DNA of 64,000 bases from Bordetella flabilis. GTDB taxonomy: Bacteria > Pseudomonadota > Gammaproteobacteria > Burkholderiales > Burkholderiaceae_B. Below, piece by piece: positions 9,070 to 15,705 of the stretch. The stretch's first letter is position 1. Every line of letters starts with the position of its first letter. The DNA lies in assembly GCF_001676725.1 (NCBI RefSeq), contig NZ_CP016172.1, positions 1,488,001-1,552,000 on the forward strand, given 5' to 3'. A program made the translations under genes and the position numbers. The notes below the pieces were generated by a model that searched no databases, was not told the origin of the DNA, and worked only from the letters and a program-made list of their open reading frames with translations.

Positions 9070-9214
9070 GTCACGATGCCACGGGCTCTGCCGCGTGCGC
9101 GTGGTAGACCGGCGTGCACCGTCCCGCCTCCATCATGAGGAAAAATGTCTTCGGACGTTCCGCTGCCTTTTCCAGCATTACCCAACGACCGGGCGGAAGT
9201 TCAGATTCAATGGG
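9070..9214 (-). pseudogene. Frameshifted relic of an excisionase-like gene
   Basis: Read leftward from about 9210, the DNA aligns with the start of the intact excisionase-like gene at 14391-14663. LNFRPV is encoded in one frame and WV-LEKA in another, because one base is missing between the Pro-Val codons and the Trp codon. About 50 bases are closely similar (the segment around 9155-9210 against that around 14610-14660). Beyond it the reading frame degenerates. It appears to be an inactive paralogue left by an earlier element or an internal duplication. The alignment is by eye. Confidence 0.5.
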
Positions 9215-9247
9215 CGGCCCCCGGCGGCAGACGGCGCCCAGCCGGGA

Positions 9248-9328
9248 AGATGGTGGCGGCGCACGAACGGGGGTGCAAAACCGGACACCGGCCCAGCCGA
9301 ATCTGGCCGCCAAAAGGTGCCACCATCT
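9248..9328. repeat. 10-base inverted repeat with 61-base spacer
   Basis: AGATGGTGGC at 9248-9257 is matched by its exact reverse complement at 9319-9328. The intervening 61 bases contain no obvious gene. The arrangement could form a stem in RNA or mark the ends of a small inserted sequence. No direct duplications flank it clearly. Confidence 0.4.
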
Positions 9329-9460
9329 CCAGGGTGGCTTACCGCGGCGCCATTGTCCCTAGGCCTTTGTGGAGCTTTAGAATCCTAACCCCGCGGATGC
9401 AATTGGAACTTGATTTGGGAAGCGAGTCTGGTTGTATCTGCATCTGAACAAGGAGCAGCC

Positions 9461-9697
9461 ATGGTTCAACCATTGATCTATCGGATTTCGGAGTTGGTGA
9501 AAATCGTCGGTGTATCGAAAACCACCATTTACGAGCTGATCGCGCGAGGCGACTTTCCCTCGCCGGTAGGATTGACCGGCAAGGCTGTCGGATGGCGGGC
9601 CTCCGAGATTGAGCGATGGGTCGGCACCCGCGCCGTAGTTCTCAAAGGAGTTCGCGGGGAAAAAACCGTTGGCCCGACACCGCCAGTTGGTGACTAA
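9461..9697 (+). CDS. AlpA-family helix-turn-helix regulator
   Basis: A 78-residue protein with ATG at 9461 preceded by AAGGAG at 8-base spacing. It shows the AlpA/excisionase-like winged-helix pattern: YRISELVKIVGVSKTTIYELIARGDFPSP, then VGWRASEIERWV. AlpA-type proteins are prophage and island DNA-binding regulators that activate integrase or excision genes (CP4-57 AlpA) or act as Cox/Xis-like factors. It lies alone on the plus strand between the late genes and the cargo genes, with no integrase next to it in this window. The fold is well supported; the target genes are unknown. Confidence 0.85.
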   Translation: MVQPLIYRISELVKIVGVSKTTIYELIARGDFPSPVGLTGKAVGWRASEIERWVGTRAVVLKGVRGEKTVGPTPPVGD

Positions 9698-9767
9698 TTC
9701 ACGGCTTTCTCGATGGCGACCAAATTACTGAGCTGCAGATCAATTGCACGCCCGTGCCAGCATAAGG

Positions 9768-10046
9768 TTATGTCGATTTTTCGTTGTAAAGCGCTCCAAT
9801 TTTGGTGTGCTGGAGTGCGGCCATACACACGTCGAAATCGTTTAGCAGATCCTGGGGCACCATGTTGCGATCCTGGTCCTGGTCCTGGTCCTGGTCCTGG
9901 TCCTGATCCTGATCTGGCATCAAGGCATATGCCAGCTGCTCGATGATACGAAGAAGGGCGGCAGCTGTCGTCGGCCCTTTGACATCATCGAGAAGAAGCC
10001 GGAGAAATTGCCTTTGGTCTTGGGAAAACGAGTCGATATCGTGCAT
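9768..10046 (-). CDS. Small protein with a (Asp-Gln)n repeat, unknown function
   Basis: A 92-residue protein starting at ATG 10046, with GAGGA 7 bases upstream, a strong site that argues for a real gene. The N-terminal half is helical and amphipathic (FLRLLLDDVKG, ALLRIIEQLAYALM). Then comes an uninterrupted DQ dipeptide repeat (about residues 44-58), encoded by a hexanucleotide microsatellite. The C-terminus is VPQDLLNDFDVCMAAL. No known family is recognised. Because the repeat unit is 6 bases, gain or loss of units changes linker length without shifting frame. Confidence 0.55.
   Translation of the reverse strand: MHDIDSFSQDQRQFLRLLLDDVKGPTTAAALLRIIEQLAYALMPDQDQDQDQDQDQDQDRNMVPQDLLNDFDVCMAALQHTKIGALYNEKST
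9871..9912. repeat. Hexanucleotide tandem repeat (TCCTGG, seven units)
   Basis: Five perfect TCCTGG units are followed by two TCCTGA variants. They encode the DQ repeat of the small leftward gene. A short-unit perfect array like this is prone to slippage, so unit number may differ between isolates. Confidence 0.85.
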
Positions 10047-10259
10047 CTGATTTCCTCGTGGCATAAGGACGATCTCGATGTGATCAGCTATCGCCTTCTG
10101 GCTCGAGTTAAGGGCATCGCGGCCACGCTATAGGAGGCGGGACAACACGCCGGATAGCCGATGGCCGAGTTTTTTTCTACTACCCAAATCAGTAGTCATT
10201 TTTTCAGCAACATGCGTGCCGTCATCGCCTGCTACGGTTCGCGGCGCGCGGTGGCAGTC

Positions 10260-10504
10260 ATGGCCAGCGCTCACGGACGAACTCGAGAGAAAGTCGCCAC
10301 ACCTTATAAGCGGTGTCGGCTCTGCCGCCCGGTATGCGCGATAAGATCAACGAGATAGCGGCGCAGAATGGGCGTTCAGCGAATGCGGAGATCGTCGCAC
10401 GCTTAGAGCAATCCCGGTCCTCCATGGGGTGGCACGGAATACTGGTGTCGCATCGTACGAGAAGAGGTGAGGGGGCGCAGCCCGAGGCAAAAGCGATGAC
10501 GTAG
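10260..10504 (+). pseudogene. Arc-type (ribbon-helix-helix) repressor, probably frameshifted
   Basis: The segment LPPGMRDKINEIAAQNGRSANAEIVARLEQS (10322-10414) is a clear Arc/MetJ-class DNA-binding domain. Upstream in its own frame there is a stop, leaving only a GTG at 10313 and a domain lacking its N-terminal beta strand region. In another frame, ATG 10260 gives a plausible N-terminus (MASAHGRTREKVATPYK) that runs into the domain if about two bases are removed near 10305-10318. The simplest reading is an Arc-like phage repressor broken by an indel. A short GTG-started protein of 63 residues remains possible. Arc-type proteins are common phage repressors, so loss could affect control of the element. 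Confidence 0.5.
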
Positions 10505-10654
10505 ATAAGCCTTGGGCTAAGCAAACGATGAGGTTAGGGGGGCTGGAGCAGCAATATAGGGGACTGGGCACTCGACGTCGTCTGCTCCTTGAGGGTTTAC
10601 GATTCGCAATGTGTTCATTACACTTTGTCATCGTCGACCCCTTGGATATATAAG

Positions 10655-12319
10655 ATGGCCGCTTCGGCACCGTGTGCGATTCGAGTTCGATCAATTGAGT
10701 TCGGGCAGCCTCCATTTCGCAAGCTTGGAGAACTAAAGTTAGATTTCGCCGATCGGATGACCATAATCGCTGGTCATAATGGTATCGGTAAATCCACGAT
10801 ACTCGGACTGCTGACCAACACGTTCGGGTTGACAGATGAAGCAGGGCCACGGAGCTACTTCGGCGACCTGTTTTATTTGAACATAGAAAGGATCGTCTAC
10901 GTTGGGCTTACAGAGGTTGATATTGCGCAGGCCGATCCGAATTCATCCCCGATAGTAGTAGCCGCGGTCGGCAACGTCGACGTTAGAAAGAGGTGTGCCC
11001 TGACGCGACGTGCAAAATATCAGCGTGCGCGTGTTGTTCCTCGCACTGTTGATAAAAACGAGGAAGATGAGGTGGGCAGAGACGCGAAAATTCCTCTGCC
11101 TACCATTTTTTTGGGCATGCGCAGGCTCGCCTCAATAGGCGAGGCAGACGAACGTGAGGTCACTAGCACCGTTGCGGACATGCACGTCCAAGATAAACAT
11201 GTCATGAAGGACGTGGTAAGCGCTGTAATCATAGGAACCAACGTTAACGATGGTGCCACCCAACATTCCATAAAAGGCGCCAAGAAACGGGCTATTCACC
11301 CCGGCTATGAGTTGCACGACGCGCTAGCGATTTCTATGGGTCAGGATAGTTTGGGTAGTATCGCCACTGCGCTCGCTTCGTTCAACCGACTTAAACGTGA
11401 ATTGGGGAATAATTATCCAGGCGGATTGCTGGTGATCGACGAGATGGATGTTGGATTCCACCCGCACGCGATTGGGAGGCTTGCTGAAGTCCTCAAGCAT
11501 TACGCTCGAAAACTCCAGTTGCAGATAATTGCTACAACCCATTCGCCCGCACTAATACAAGCGGTACATCCGGACGGGGATGGCAACTCGAAGGCCCCAG
11601 ATAGGGTCATCTACTTGCTAGACACCCGCGCGCCGCGGTTGGCTGAAGATCAGTCCCTCGCCGCAATCTTGAGAGACATGGATCTTGTCCCGGAGCCGGT
11701 GACCCGCAGGGCGCGTAAGCGCGCGCTTTGCGTCTATTTCGAAGATGCTGAGGGAGCGCAATTTTTGAATGCAATTCTTCCAGCTGGATCGCGGCGGACA
11801 ATCGCGTCACCTCATGGCGTCTCTTTGAAGCTAATCCCGCTCGGCGTAGGTGGATCAAATCTCTTAGCGCTGCCGGACAAGGACCCCGTCTTTCGAGATC
11901 GATTGCTCGTCGTCGATGCAGATACACTCATTCCTGAGTCAGCAAAAAAACGTGGGAATGCGCTAAAGCTTCCTTGCAAGCGAGGTAGCAAAGGTGTTGA
12001 GAGGTCGCCGGAAAACACGATTCGAGCGTTTCTGTTTGCAATTGCCACTGCCAACGATGGGGCACAAAGAGAGATGTGCCGAAAGTTTAAGAAGAGAAAT
12101 GTCTCCAGTGACCTTATCCTCAAGACGTTTTTCGACGGCGGGGTCGGTGGTCACCTAGCGAGAGAGGCTAGCAAAGCCTGGTGGAAGGATCATTGGGACG
12201 AAATTAAAGAATGGGATGTCCTAGGGGTCTGGGCCGGAGAACATCCACAAGAAGTTGCGGAATTCGTTGCGGCCTTCGATGCCGCTGTCGCCGCCACGGC
12301 TCCACGGCTATTTCGATAG
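10655..12319 (+). CDS. AAA ATPase with C-terminal TOPRIM-like domain (OLD-like), defence candidate
   Basis: A 554-residue protein. It has Walker A GHNGIGKST at residues 40-48, Walker B LVIDEMD at 259-265 with catalytic Glu263, and a following ATTHSPALI block typical of ABC/SMC-like ATPases of the OLD/RecF class. The C-terminal part has VYFEDAEGAQFL (acidic cluster 363-366) and VVDAD (Asp421, Asp423), spaced as in TOPRIM nuclease domains. ATG 10655 was chosen although the ribosome site is weak; a TTG at 10589 is the alternative. Codon use is visibly AT-richer than the virion genes, suggesting separate acquisition. It is followed after 37 bases by an adenine methyltransferase gene. Known OLD-like proteins act in phage exclusion and anti-phage defence. 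Function here is inferred. Confidence 0.75.
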   Translation: MAASAPCAIRVRSIEFGQPPFRKLGELKLDFADRMTIIAGHNGIGKSTILGLLTNTFGLTDEAGPRSYFGDLFYLNIERIVYVGLTEVDIAQADPNSSPIVVAAVGNVDVRKRCALTRRAKYQRARVVPRTVDKNEEDEVGRDAKIPLPTIFLGMRRLASIGEADEREVTSTVADMHVQDKHVMKDVVSAVIIGTNVNDGATQHSIKGAKKRAIHPGYELHDALAISMGQDSLGSIATALASFNRLKRELGNNYPGGLLVIDEMDVGFHPHAIGRLAEVLKHYARKLQLQIIATTHSPALIQAVHPDGDGNSKAPDRVIYLLDTRAPRLAEDQSLAAILRDMDLVPEPVTRRARKRALCVYFEDAEGAQFLNAILPAGSRRTIASPHGVSLKLIPLGVGGSNLLALPDKDPVFRDRLLVVDADTLIPESAKKRGNALKLPCKRGSKGVERSPENTIRAFLFAIATANDGAQREMCRKFKKRNVSSDLILKTFFDGGVGGHLAREASKAWWKDHWDEIKEWDVLGVWAGEHPQEVAEFVAAFDAAVAATAPRLFR

Positions 12320-12356
12320 GCTGGCCAAGCTTTCGCTCTCCCGCTATAGTTCAGGC

Positions 12357-13235
12357 ATGTATTCGAACAAGCTCTACTCTCCGCTGCGCTACCCAGGAGG
12401 CAAGGTTCGCTTTGCTCCGCTCATTGCGTCCATCATACGTGCGAACAATCTTGAGGGAGGGCACTATCTGGAGCCCTATGCCGGGGGGGCTGGTGTGGCG
12501 CTTTCACTGCTCATGGACCAGGTCGTCGAGACGATCCACATCAACGATTTTGATCCGGCTGTGGCAGTTTTTTGGCGGGTAGCGACACGACAAAGCCGAG
12601 CTCTAATAGATATGGTGGCTCGTGAGCCTGTCACTATCGACGCGTGGCATCACTGGCGCTCTGTCATGCTGGGCTCGGCTAAAGGTACCGAGTTGCATCG
12701 AGGCTTCGCAACCCTCTTTTTGAACCGAACGAACCGCTCAGGGATACTCAAAGCCGGCGTGATCGGAGGGAAATTACAAGAAGGTACGTACAAGCTCGAT
12801 GCTCGATTTTTGAGAGACGAACTGTGCATGCGTTTGGAGCGTATTGGGCAGCATGCGAGGCGCATTCGTGTCTATGAAGAGGATGCTCTTGACCTGTTGA
12901 TTCGGGCTCAGAGTGACCTGCCGCCGCGCACGCTAGTCTATCTCGACCCTCCTTATTATGTTAAGGGGTCAGGCCTCTACCGGAACTTCTATCAGCATGA
13001 AGACCACATAAGTATCGCAAAATTGTTAAGGCAGAAAAAGTTCAGACAACCTTGGGTCGTTTCTTACGACGACGCCCCGGAAATTCGCGATATGTATTCA
13101 TTTTCCCGGTCAGTGTCTTACCAGTTGAACTATACGGCCCAGCGGAGATATAAAGGATCCGAAGTTATGTTTTTGAGCGAAAGATTGGGTGACCCGAGCC
13201 GAGCTTTTGAGGCCTTTCTAGCGGCTGCTGCTTAA
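12357..13235 (+). CDS. DNA N6-adenine methyltransferase, D12 (Dam) class
   Basis: A 292-residue enzyme with the D12-class signatures: PLRYPGGK near the N-terminus (residues 9-16), the AdoMet-binding motif EPYAGGAG (39-46) and the catalytic DPPYY (197-201). It methylates adenine N6 in DNA; the target sequence cannot be read from the protein. ATG 12357 was chosen because the homologous region begins there, and upstream codons overlap the ATPase gene. It lies 37 bases after the AAA/TOPRIM gene, in the same AT-richer block, so the two are probably co-transcribed. It could protect phage or host DNA from a partner nuclease, or simply be a phage orphan methylase. Confidence 0.9.
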   Translation: MYSNKLYSPLRYPGGKVRFAPLIASIIRANNLEGGHYLEPYAGGAGVALSLLMDQVVETIHINDFDPAVAVFWRVATRQSRALIDMVAREPVTIDAWHHWRSVMLGSAKGTELHRGFATLFLNRTNRSGILKAGVIGGKLQEGTYKLDARFLRDELCMRLERIGQHARRIRVYEEDALDLLIRAQSDLPPRTLVYLDPPYYVKGSGLYRNFYQHEDHISIAKLLRQKKFRQPWVVSYDDAPEIRDMYSFSRSVSYQLNYTAQRRYKGSEVMFLSERLGDPSRAFEAFLAAAA

Positions 13236-13686
13236 TGTAAACACAACCTCATGCTCTGTGCCTACAACAACTTCGGATGCACCCATTGCGCAAGTCATAG
13301 GCTGGGTCCGCCTGGCAACTGTTCTTAGAGCTCACGATGCAAATGCACTACCCGTCCCAGCAGATACGTCCCATCCCCGCATGGCACGGGCGGATAGTTC
13401 TTTTGGTCAGCGTTGTCCGAGGACAGCCACTAGTGGCGATGCTCATGCTTGATCCGCTTCACCGTCAGCCGCCTTATGGTTGACCGACACAGTGGCGTCC
13501 TCTGCTCGGTTTGCGTCCACCAGACCGCATTGAATGATCACTGTGCAGGATGATCCGTTGCCATGACTGCTATACGGAAAGCGGTGGGACAACAATAGTT
13601 GGATCTAACCTGATTATCTAACCCGTTGTCGGGTCCGCCTCCCATGTCTAAGCTCCAACTCCATTGACTTTCAATTGGTTGCGCAG
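13236..13686. other. 450-base stretch without a recognisable gene
   Basis: Only short unconvincing reading frames are present. A 10-base direct repeat (GGGTCCGCCT) occurs twice, near 13303 and 13630. The promoter of the sigma-like gene is expected at the right end (TTGACTTTCAATTGG around 13664), but no clear -35/-10 pair can be defended. Confidence 0.5.
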
Positions 13687-14367
13687 ATGTCTTCAATCGA
13701 CTTCGAAGCATACGAACGGTTTGCGGGACGGCATCGGTCCAGGTTCAGAGGAATCTCCCGCGCGACGGGTGGTGAGCACAGCCCCGAGGACGTGGCTAGC
13801 GAGGCGCTTCTGCTGGCTGTCGGGATGGCCGAGAAGGTCGGCGCGCCCCCAGACTTCGATGACCGTGAGTTTCAGGAACGTCTCCTTCGCCACCTGTACC
13901 AGCATCTCGTCAAGTACACGGAAACAGTCGTCCGTTATGCGGTAAAGCTCGACAAGCCAATCGACGGCGAAGAAGTCAGCACCGAGGACCATCCGGCAAT
14001 GCGTCGGCGGGCTGATGTGGGCAATGAGCCGGCCGAGCCATTGGCCCAGCTTATGGCGAAGGAGGCTGCGGCGGTCCCGATCGGTGCCGTGACGCCTCAC
14101 GAGTCCAGGGCGGCGGCATACTTTCATCTGCTGGAGCGGTGCGGGAGTAGCATGCGAATCGCCGCGGAGGCGCTTCGGATCTCCATCTCTTACTGCTACT
14201 TTCGGTTCAACGAGGCAAAGCGGCTCGTGACGCTGCAGTCGGACCTGAAGCCGATCATCGGCGATCCTACCTTCTCACCCGGTCCCTGGCGCCCGTACAA
14301 GATGACCGTCGATCGTCCGTGGCATCAGCTCACGCTGGGCTTCGACGACATGGGCCTGCCGTGGTAG
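13687..14367 (+). CDS. Sigma-70-like (ECF-type) DNA-binding protein of the prophage
   Basis: A 226-residue protein. The N-terminal part (about residues 5-50) has RHRSRFRGISRAT then SPEDVASEALLLAVGMAEK, resembling sigma region 2 (the D-[AP]-EDL-x-QE-x-F pattern). The C-terminal part (about 140-180) has a helix-turn-helix-like stretch, AAAYFHLLERCGSSMRIAAEALRISISYCYFRFNEAKRLV, resembling region 4. The middle is linker-like. ATG 13687 lacks a strong ribosome site; a TTG at 13675 is the alternative. Divergent sigma-like regulators in prophages often drive late or cargo genes. The similarity is weak and by eye, so this could also be an unrelated HTH protein. Confidence 0.5.
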   Translation: MSSIDFEAYERFAGRHRSRFRGISRATGGEHSPEDVASEALLLAVGMAEKVGAPPDFDDREFQERLLRHLYQHLVKYTETVVRYAVKLDKPIDGEEVSTEDHPAMRRRADVGNEPAEPLAQLMAKEAAAVPIGAVTPHESRAAAYFHLLERCGSSMRIAAEALRISISYCYFRFNEAKRLVTLQSDLKPIIGDPTFSPGPWRPYKMTVDRPWHQLTLGFDDMGLPW

Positions 14368-14390
14368 TTCTGGTGCCAGAGCGGCGTGGC

Positions 14391-14663
14391 TTATTCACTA
14401 CCGGCTTCACCTTTTGCCTTGTCAGCTGACGACAGGTTTCTTCGTCTGCCGCGCGTCGATCCCTTAGACGCGCTTTCCGCTACCCATCGGTCATAGCCCT
14501 CCAGGTTGATATGCTGGCGGTTGTCGGGGGACCATTTCCAGTGCGTTCCCTCGACAAGATGCCCGTCGCGAATGAGCCGCCGGAACGAATGGATCGAGCG
14601 GCCAGTGTATTCCGATGCTTTTTCCAAAGTTACCCAGATCACGGGGCGAAAGTTGAGGTGCAC
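14391..14663 (-). CDS. Excisionase-like DNA-binding protein 1
   Basis: A 90-residue protein beginning at GTG 14663, with AGGAG 6 bases upstream. The pattern WVTLEKASEYTGRSIHSFRRLIRDGHLVEG followed by HWKWSPDNRQHINLEGYDRWV is the winged-helix layout of phage excisionases and related factors: an N-terminal helix pair, a short wing and a terminal helix. Such proteins bend att DNA to direct the integrase towards excision. It is transcribed leftward, 40 bases after a second gene of the same type, close to the tRNA attachment scar. The fold is well supported; the excision role is inferred from fold and position. Confidence 0.75.
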   Translation of the reverse strand: MHLNFRPVIWVTLEKASEYTGRSIHSFRRLIRDGHLVEGTHWKWSPDNRQHINLEGYDRWVAESASKGSTRGRRRNLSSADKAKGEAGSE

Positions 14664-14703
14664 GGGGCGTCTCCTATCCTTTCAGGGATCCGTGGACCTG
14701 GCT

Positions 14704-15003
14704 CTATGCGAGCGGGGGCGGCCTGGAGCCAAGCTTTCCGGTAGGTTTCTGGGGGTGCCTGACGGCCGCACGGCTGGCCCAGGCGTTGTATCCCTCGATA
14801 TCGATCAGGATTCGGCCATCGGGGGCCCGTGTCCATACATCTCCCTCCGCCCAAATTCCGTCCCGGATCTTGGTGCGGATGGCGGCCGCCGTGTAGCCAG
14901 TGCTTTGGGCGGCTTTTTCGATTGTGATGAAGCGCACGGCCAGGCCACAGAGCGCGCTGACCAACAATCGCATTGATTCGGTGTCAGAGGCATGGGCCAG
15001 CAT
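14704..15003 (-). CDS. Excisionase-like DNA-binding protein 2
   Basis: A 99-residue protein with the same layout as its downstream neighbour: RFITIEKAAQSTGYTAAAIRTKIRDGIWAEG, then VWTRAPDGRILIDIEGYNAWA. The C-terminus is basic and Pro-rich. ATG 15003 was taken as the start; ATG 14973, nearer the conserved domain, is equally possible, and neither has a strong ribosome site. Two adjacent but divergent excisionase-like genes next to an att scar may form hetero-oligomers on DNA, or one may act as a transcription regulator. Confidence 0.72.
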   Translation of the reverse strand: MLAHASDTESMRLLVSALCGLAVRFITIEKAAQSTGYTAAAIRTKIRDGIWAEGDVWTRAPDGRILIDIEGYNAWASRAAVRHPQKPTGKLGSRPPPLA

Positions 15004-15197
15004 GGCTGACGTTCATCCTTCGGTGATATTGGATGGCCCATTCTAGGTTCGGTCCGATGGACCGTGACAGAAACGTGCCAGGAGTAGGTGAAAAACAGGC
15101 CAAAATGATGGGAAAGCCGCCGCAGTTGACGGGGTGGCTACACCCGCAAGTCGTTGATGTAGCGGGGCTTTCCGATTTCACCTATTTGCGGGTGGTG

Positions 15198-15245
15198 GGA
15201 CTCTTAATCCGTAGGTCGAGTGTTCGAGCCACTCACAGCCCACCA
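15198..15245 (+). other. Attachment-site scar: 3' half of a tRNA-Lys(CTT) gene
   Basis: The 48 bases contain the anticodon arm (GGACTCTTAATCC), variable loop, T arm (GTTCGA inside a complementary stem) and acceptor 3' strand ending CCCACCA of a tRNA-Lys. The bases before 15198 do not form a D arm or 5' acceptor strand, so no complete tRNA is present. A 3' tRNA half next to excisionase-like genes is the classic product of integration into the 3' end of a tRNA. The intact tRNA would be at the other prophage end, outside the window. A rho-independent terminator follows at 15273. Confidence 0.8.
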
Positions 15246-15272
15246 GAATTCTTTCCCCCCTTTCAGCGCCTG

Positions 15273-15300
15273 GCCCACCGGTTTCGGTGGGCTTTTGCTT
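15273..15300 (+). terminator. Rho-independent terminator after the tRNA-Lys fragment
   Basis: The stem GCCCACC (15273-15279) pairs with GGTGGGC (15286-15292) around a 6-base loop and is followed by TTTTGCTTTT. It probably ended the original tRNA transcript. Confidence 0.75.
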
Positions 15301-15351
15301 TTGGCGATTGTGCGCGGCGGATCTTTGCGGCGCACCTCGTCTATGCTGGCA

Positions 15352-15415
15352 GCCGTTGTTCCGAGAGGCCTTGGCCGCCGAACAAGAGGCCTTGGCCATT
15401 TACGGGCCGTTGTTC
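15352..15415. repeat. Small cluster of short direct repeats
   Basis: GAGGCCTTGGCC occurs at 15365-15376 and 15386-15397, and GCCGTTGTTC at 15352-15361 and 15406-15415, so the two pairs are nested. The repeats lie just outside the att scar in non-coding DNA. Their role is unknown. Confidence 0.5.
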
Positions 15416-15433
15416 GTGAGGCGCCGGCGCTGA

Positions 15434-15691
15434 ATGAATGGGGTCTCCCAGATGCCTGTGCCCATTTCAGGCATCGAGGGTGCAGGGTGCCAGGCTCAAA
15501 CGGGGACCGCAAACGCCGTGATAACCGTTGCGAATGCTGCTCGGACAGCTCTAGGCGTTCGAAATCAGGGTGGAACCGATATTTGGCCCAAGAACGGAAG
15601 CGCGACATGGGGCGAGGCGCACTCGCTCTGCGGCGCAGGCCACATGGTGACGACCATTGCCTGGCACGATGGTGGTTACAATTGGTCCTAA
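15434..15691 (+). CDS. Small hypothetical protein, phage-like beta-rich
   Basis: An 85-residue reading frame (alternative ATG at 15452) that stops 14 bases before the MazG start. The text TANAVITVANAARTALGVRNQGGTDIWPKNGSATWGEAHSL has the alternating beta pattern of small phage structural or adhesin-like proteins. There is no strong ribosome site and no recognised family. It may be a remnant of another phage. Position directly upstream of the MazG gene would allow co-transcription. Confidence 0.35.
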   Translation: MNGVSQMPVPISGIEGAGCQAQTGTANAVITVANAARTALGVRNQGGTDIWPKNGSATWGEAHSLCGAGHMVTTIAWHDGGYNWS

Positions 15692-15705
15692 ACGGAGGGC
15701 CGAAC

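Larger units (their letters stand above)
8827..9460. other. Gene-poor stretch with palindromes and an excisionase relic
   Basis: No convincing intact gene is seen in these 634 bases. They hold a perfect 20-base palindrome (9017-9036), a decayed excisionase-like sequence (about 9070-9214) and a 10-base inverted repeat with a 61-base spacer (9248-9257 and 9319-9328). The last part should contain the promoter of the AlpA-like gene. Confidence 0.6.
1..15245. mobile_element. Right part of a podovirus-like prophage, ending at a tRNA-Lys att scar
   Basis: Virion genes run without interruption from the left edge to about 8.07 kb. They are followed by typical prophage accessory genes (AlpA-like, Arc-type, excisionase-like, methyltransferase) and end at a 3' tRNA-Lys fragment. 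The proteins suggest a short-tailed phage: a gp10-like hub, an S74-domain protein, and a large ejection-type protein with a muramidase domain. Capsid, portal, terminase, lysis and integrase genes are not in the window and would have to lie to the left. The left boundary is therefore unknown, and the right boundary is inferred from the tRNA fragment. Confidence 0.8.

Noticed and set aside
9871..9912. Tandem repeat considered as CRISPR or phase-variation switch
   Set aside because: There are no spacers, and the unit of 6 bases cannot shift the frame, so it is not an on/off switch by frameshift.
10655..12319. Naming the ATPase as a fused PARIS (AriA-AriB) or Gabija GajA protein
   Set aside because: Generic ATPase and TOPRIM motifs do not distinguish these systems. 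The partner is a methyltransferase rather than UvrD-like GajB, so no specific system name is justified.
15170..15245. A complete tRNA-Lys gene
   Set aside because: No 5' acceptor strand or D arm precedes the anticodon arm; only the 3' half is present.
15220..15705. N-terminal extension of the MazG protein
   Set aside because: The extra residues look like translated tRNA and intergenic DNA. GTG 15706 has a strong GGAGG site and begins the family homology.
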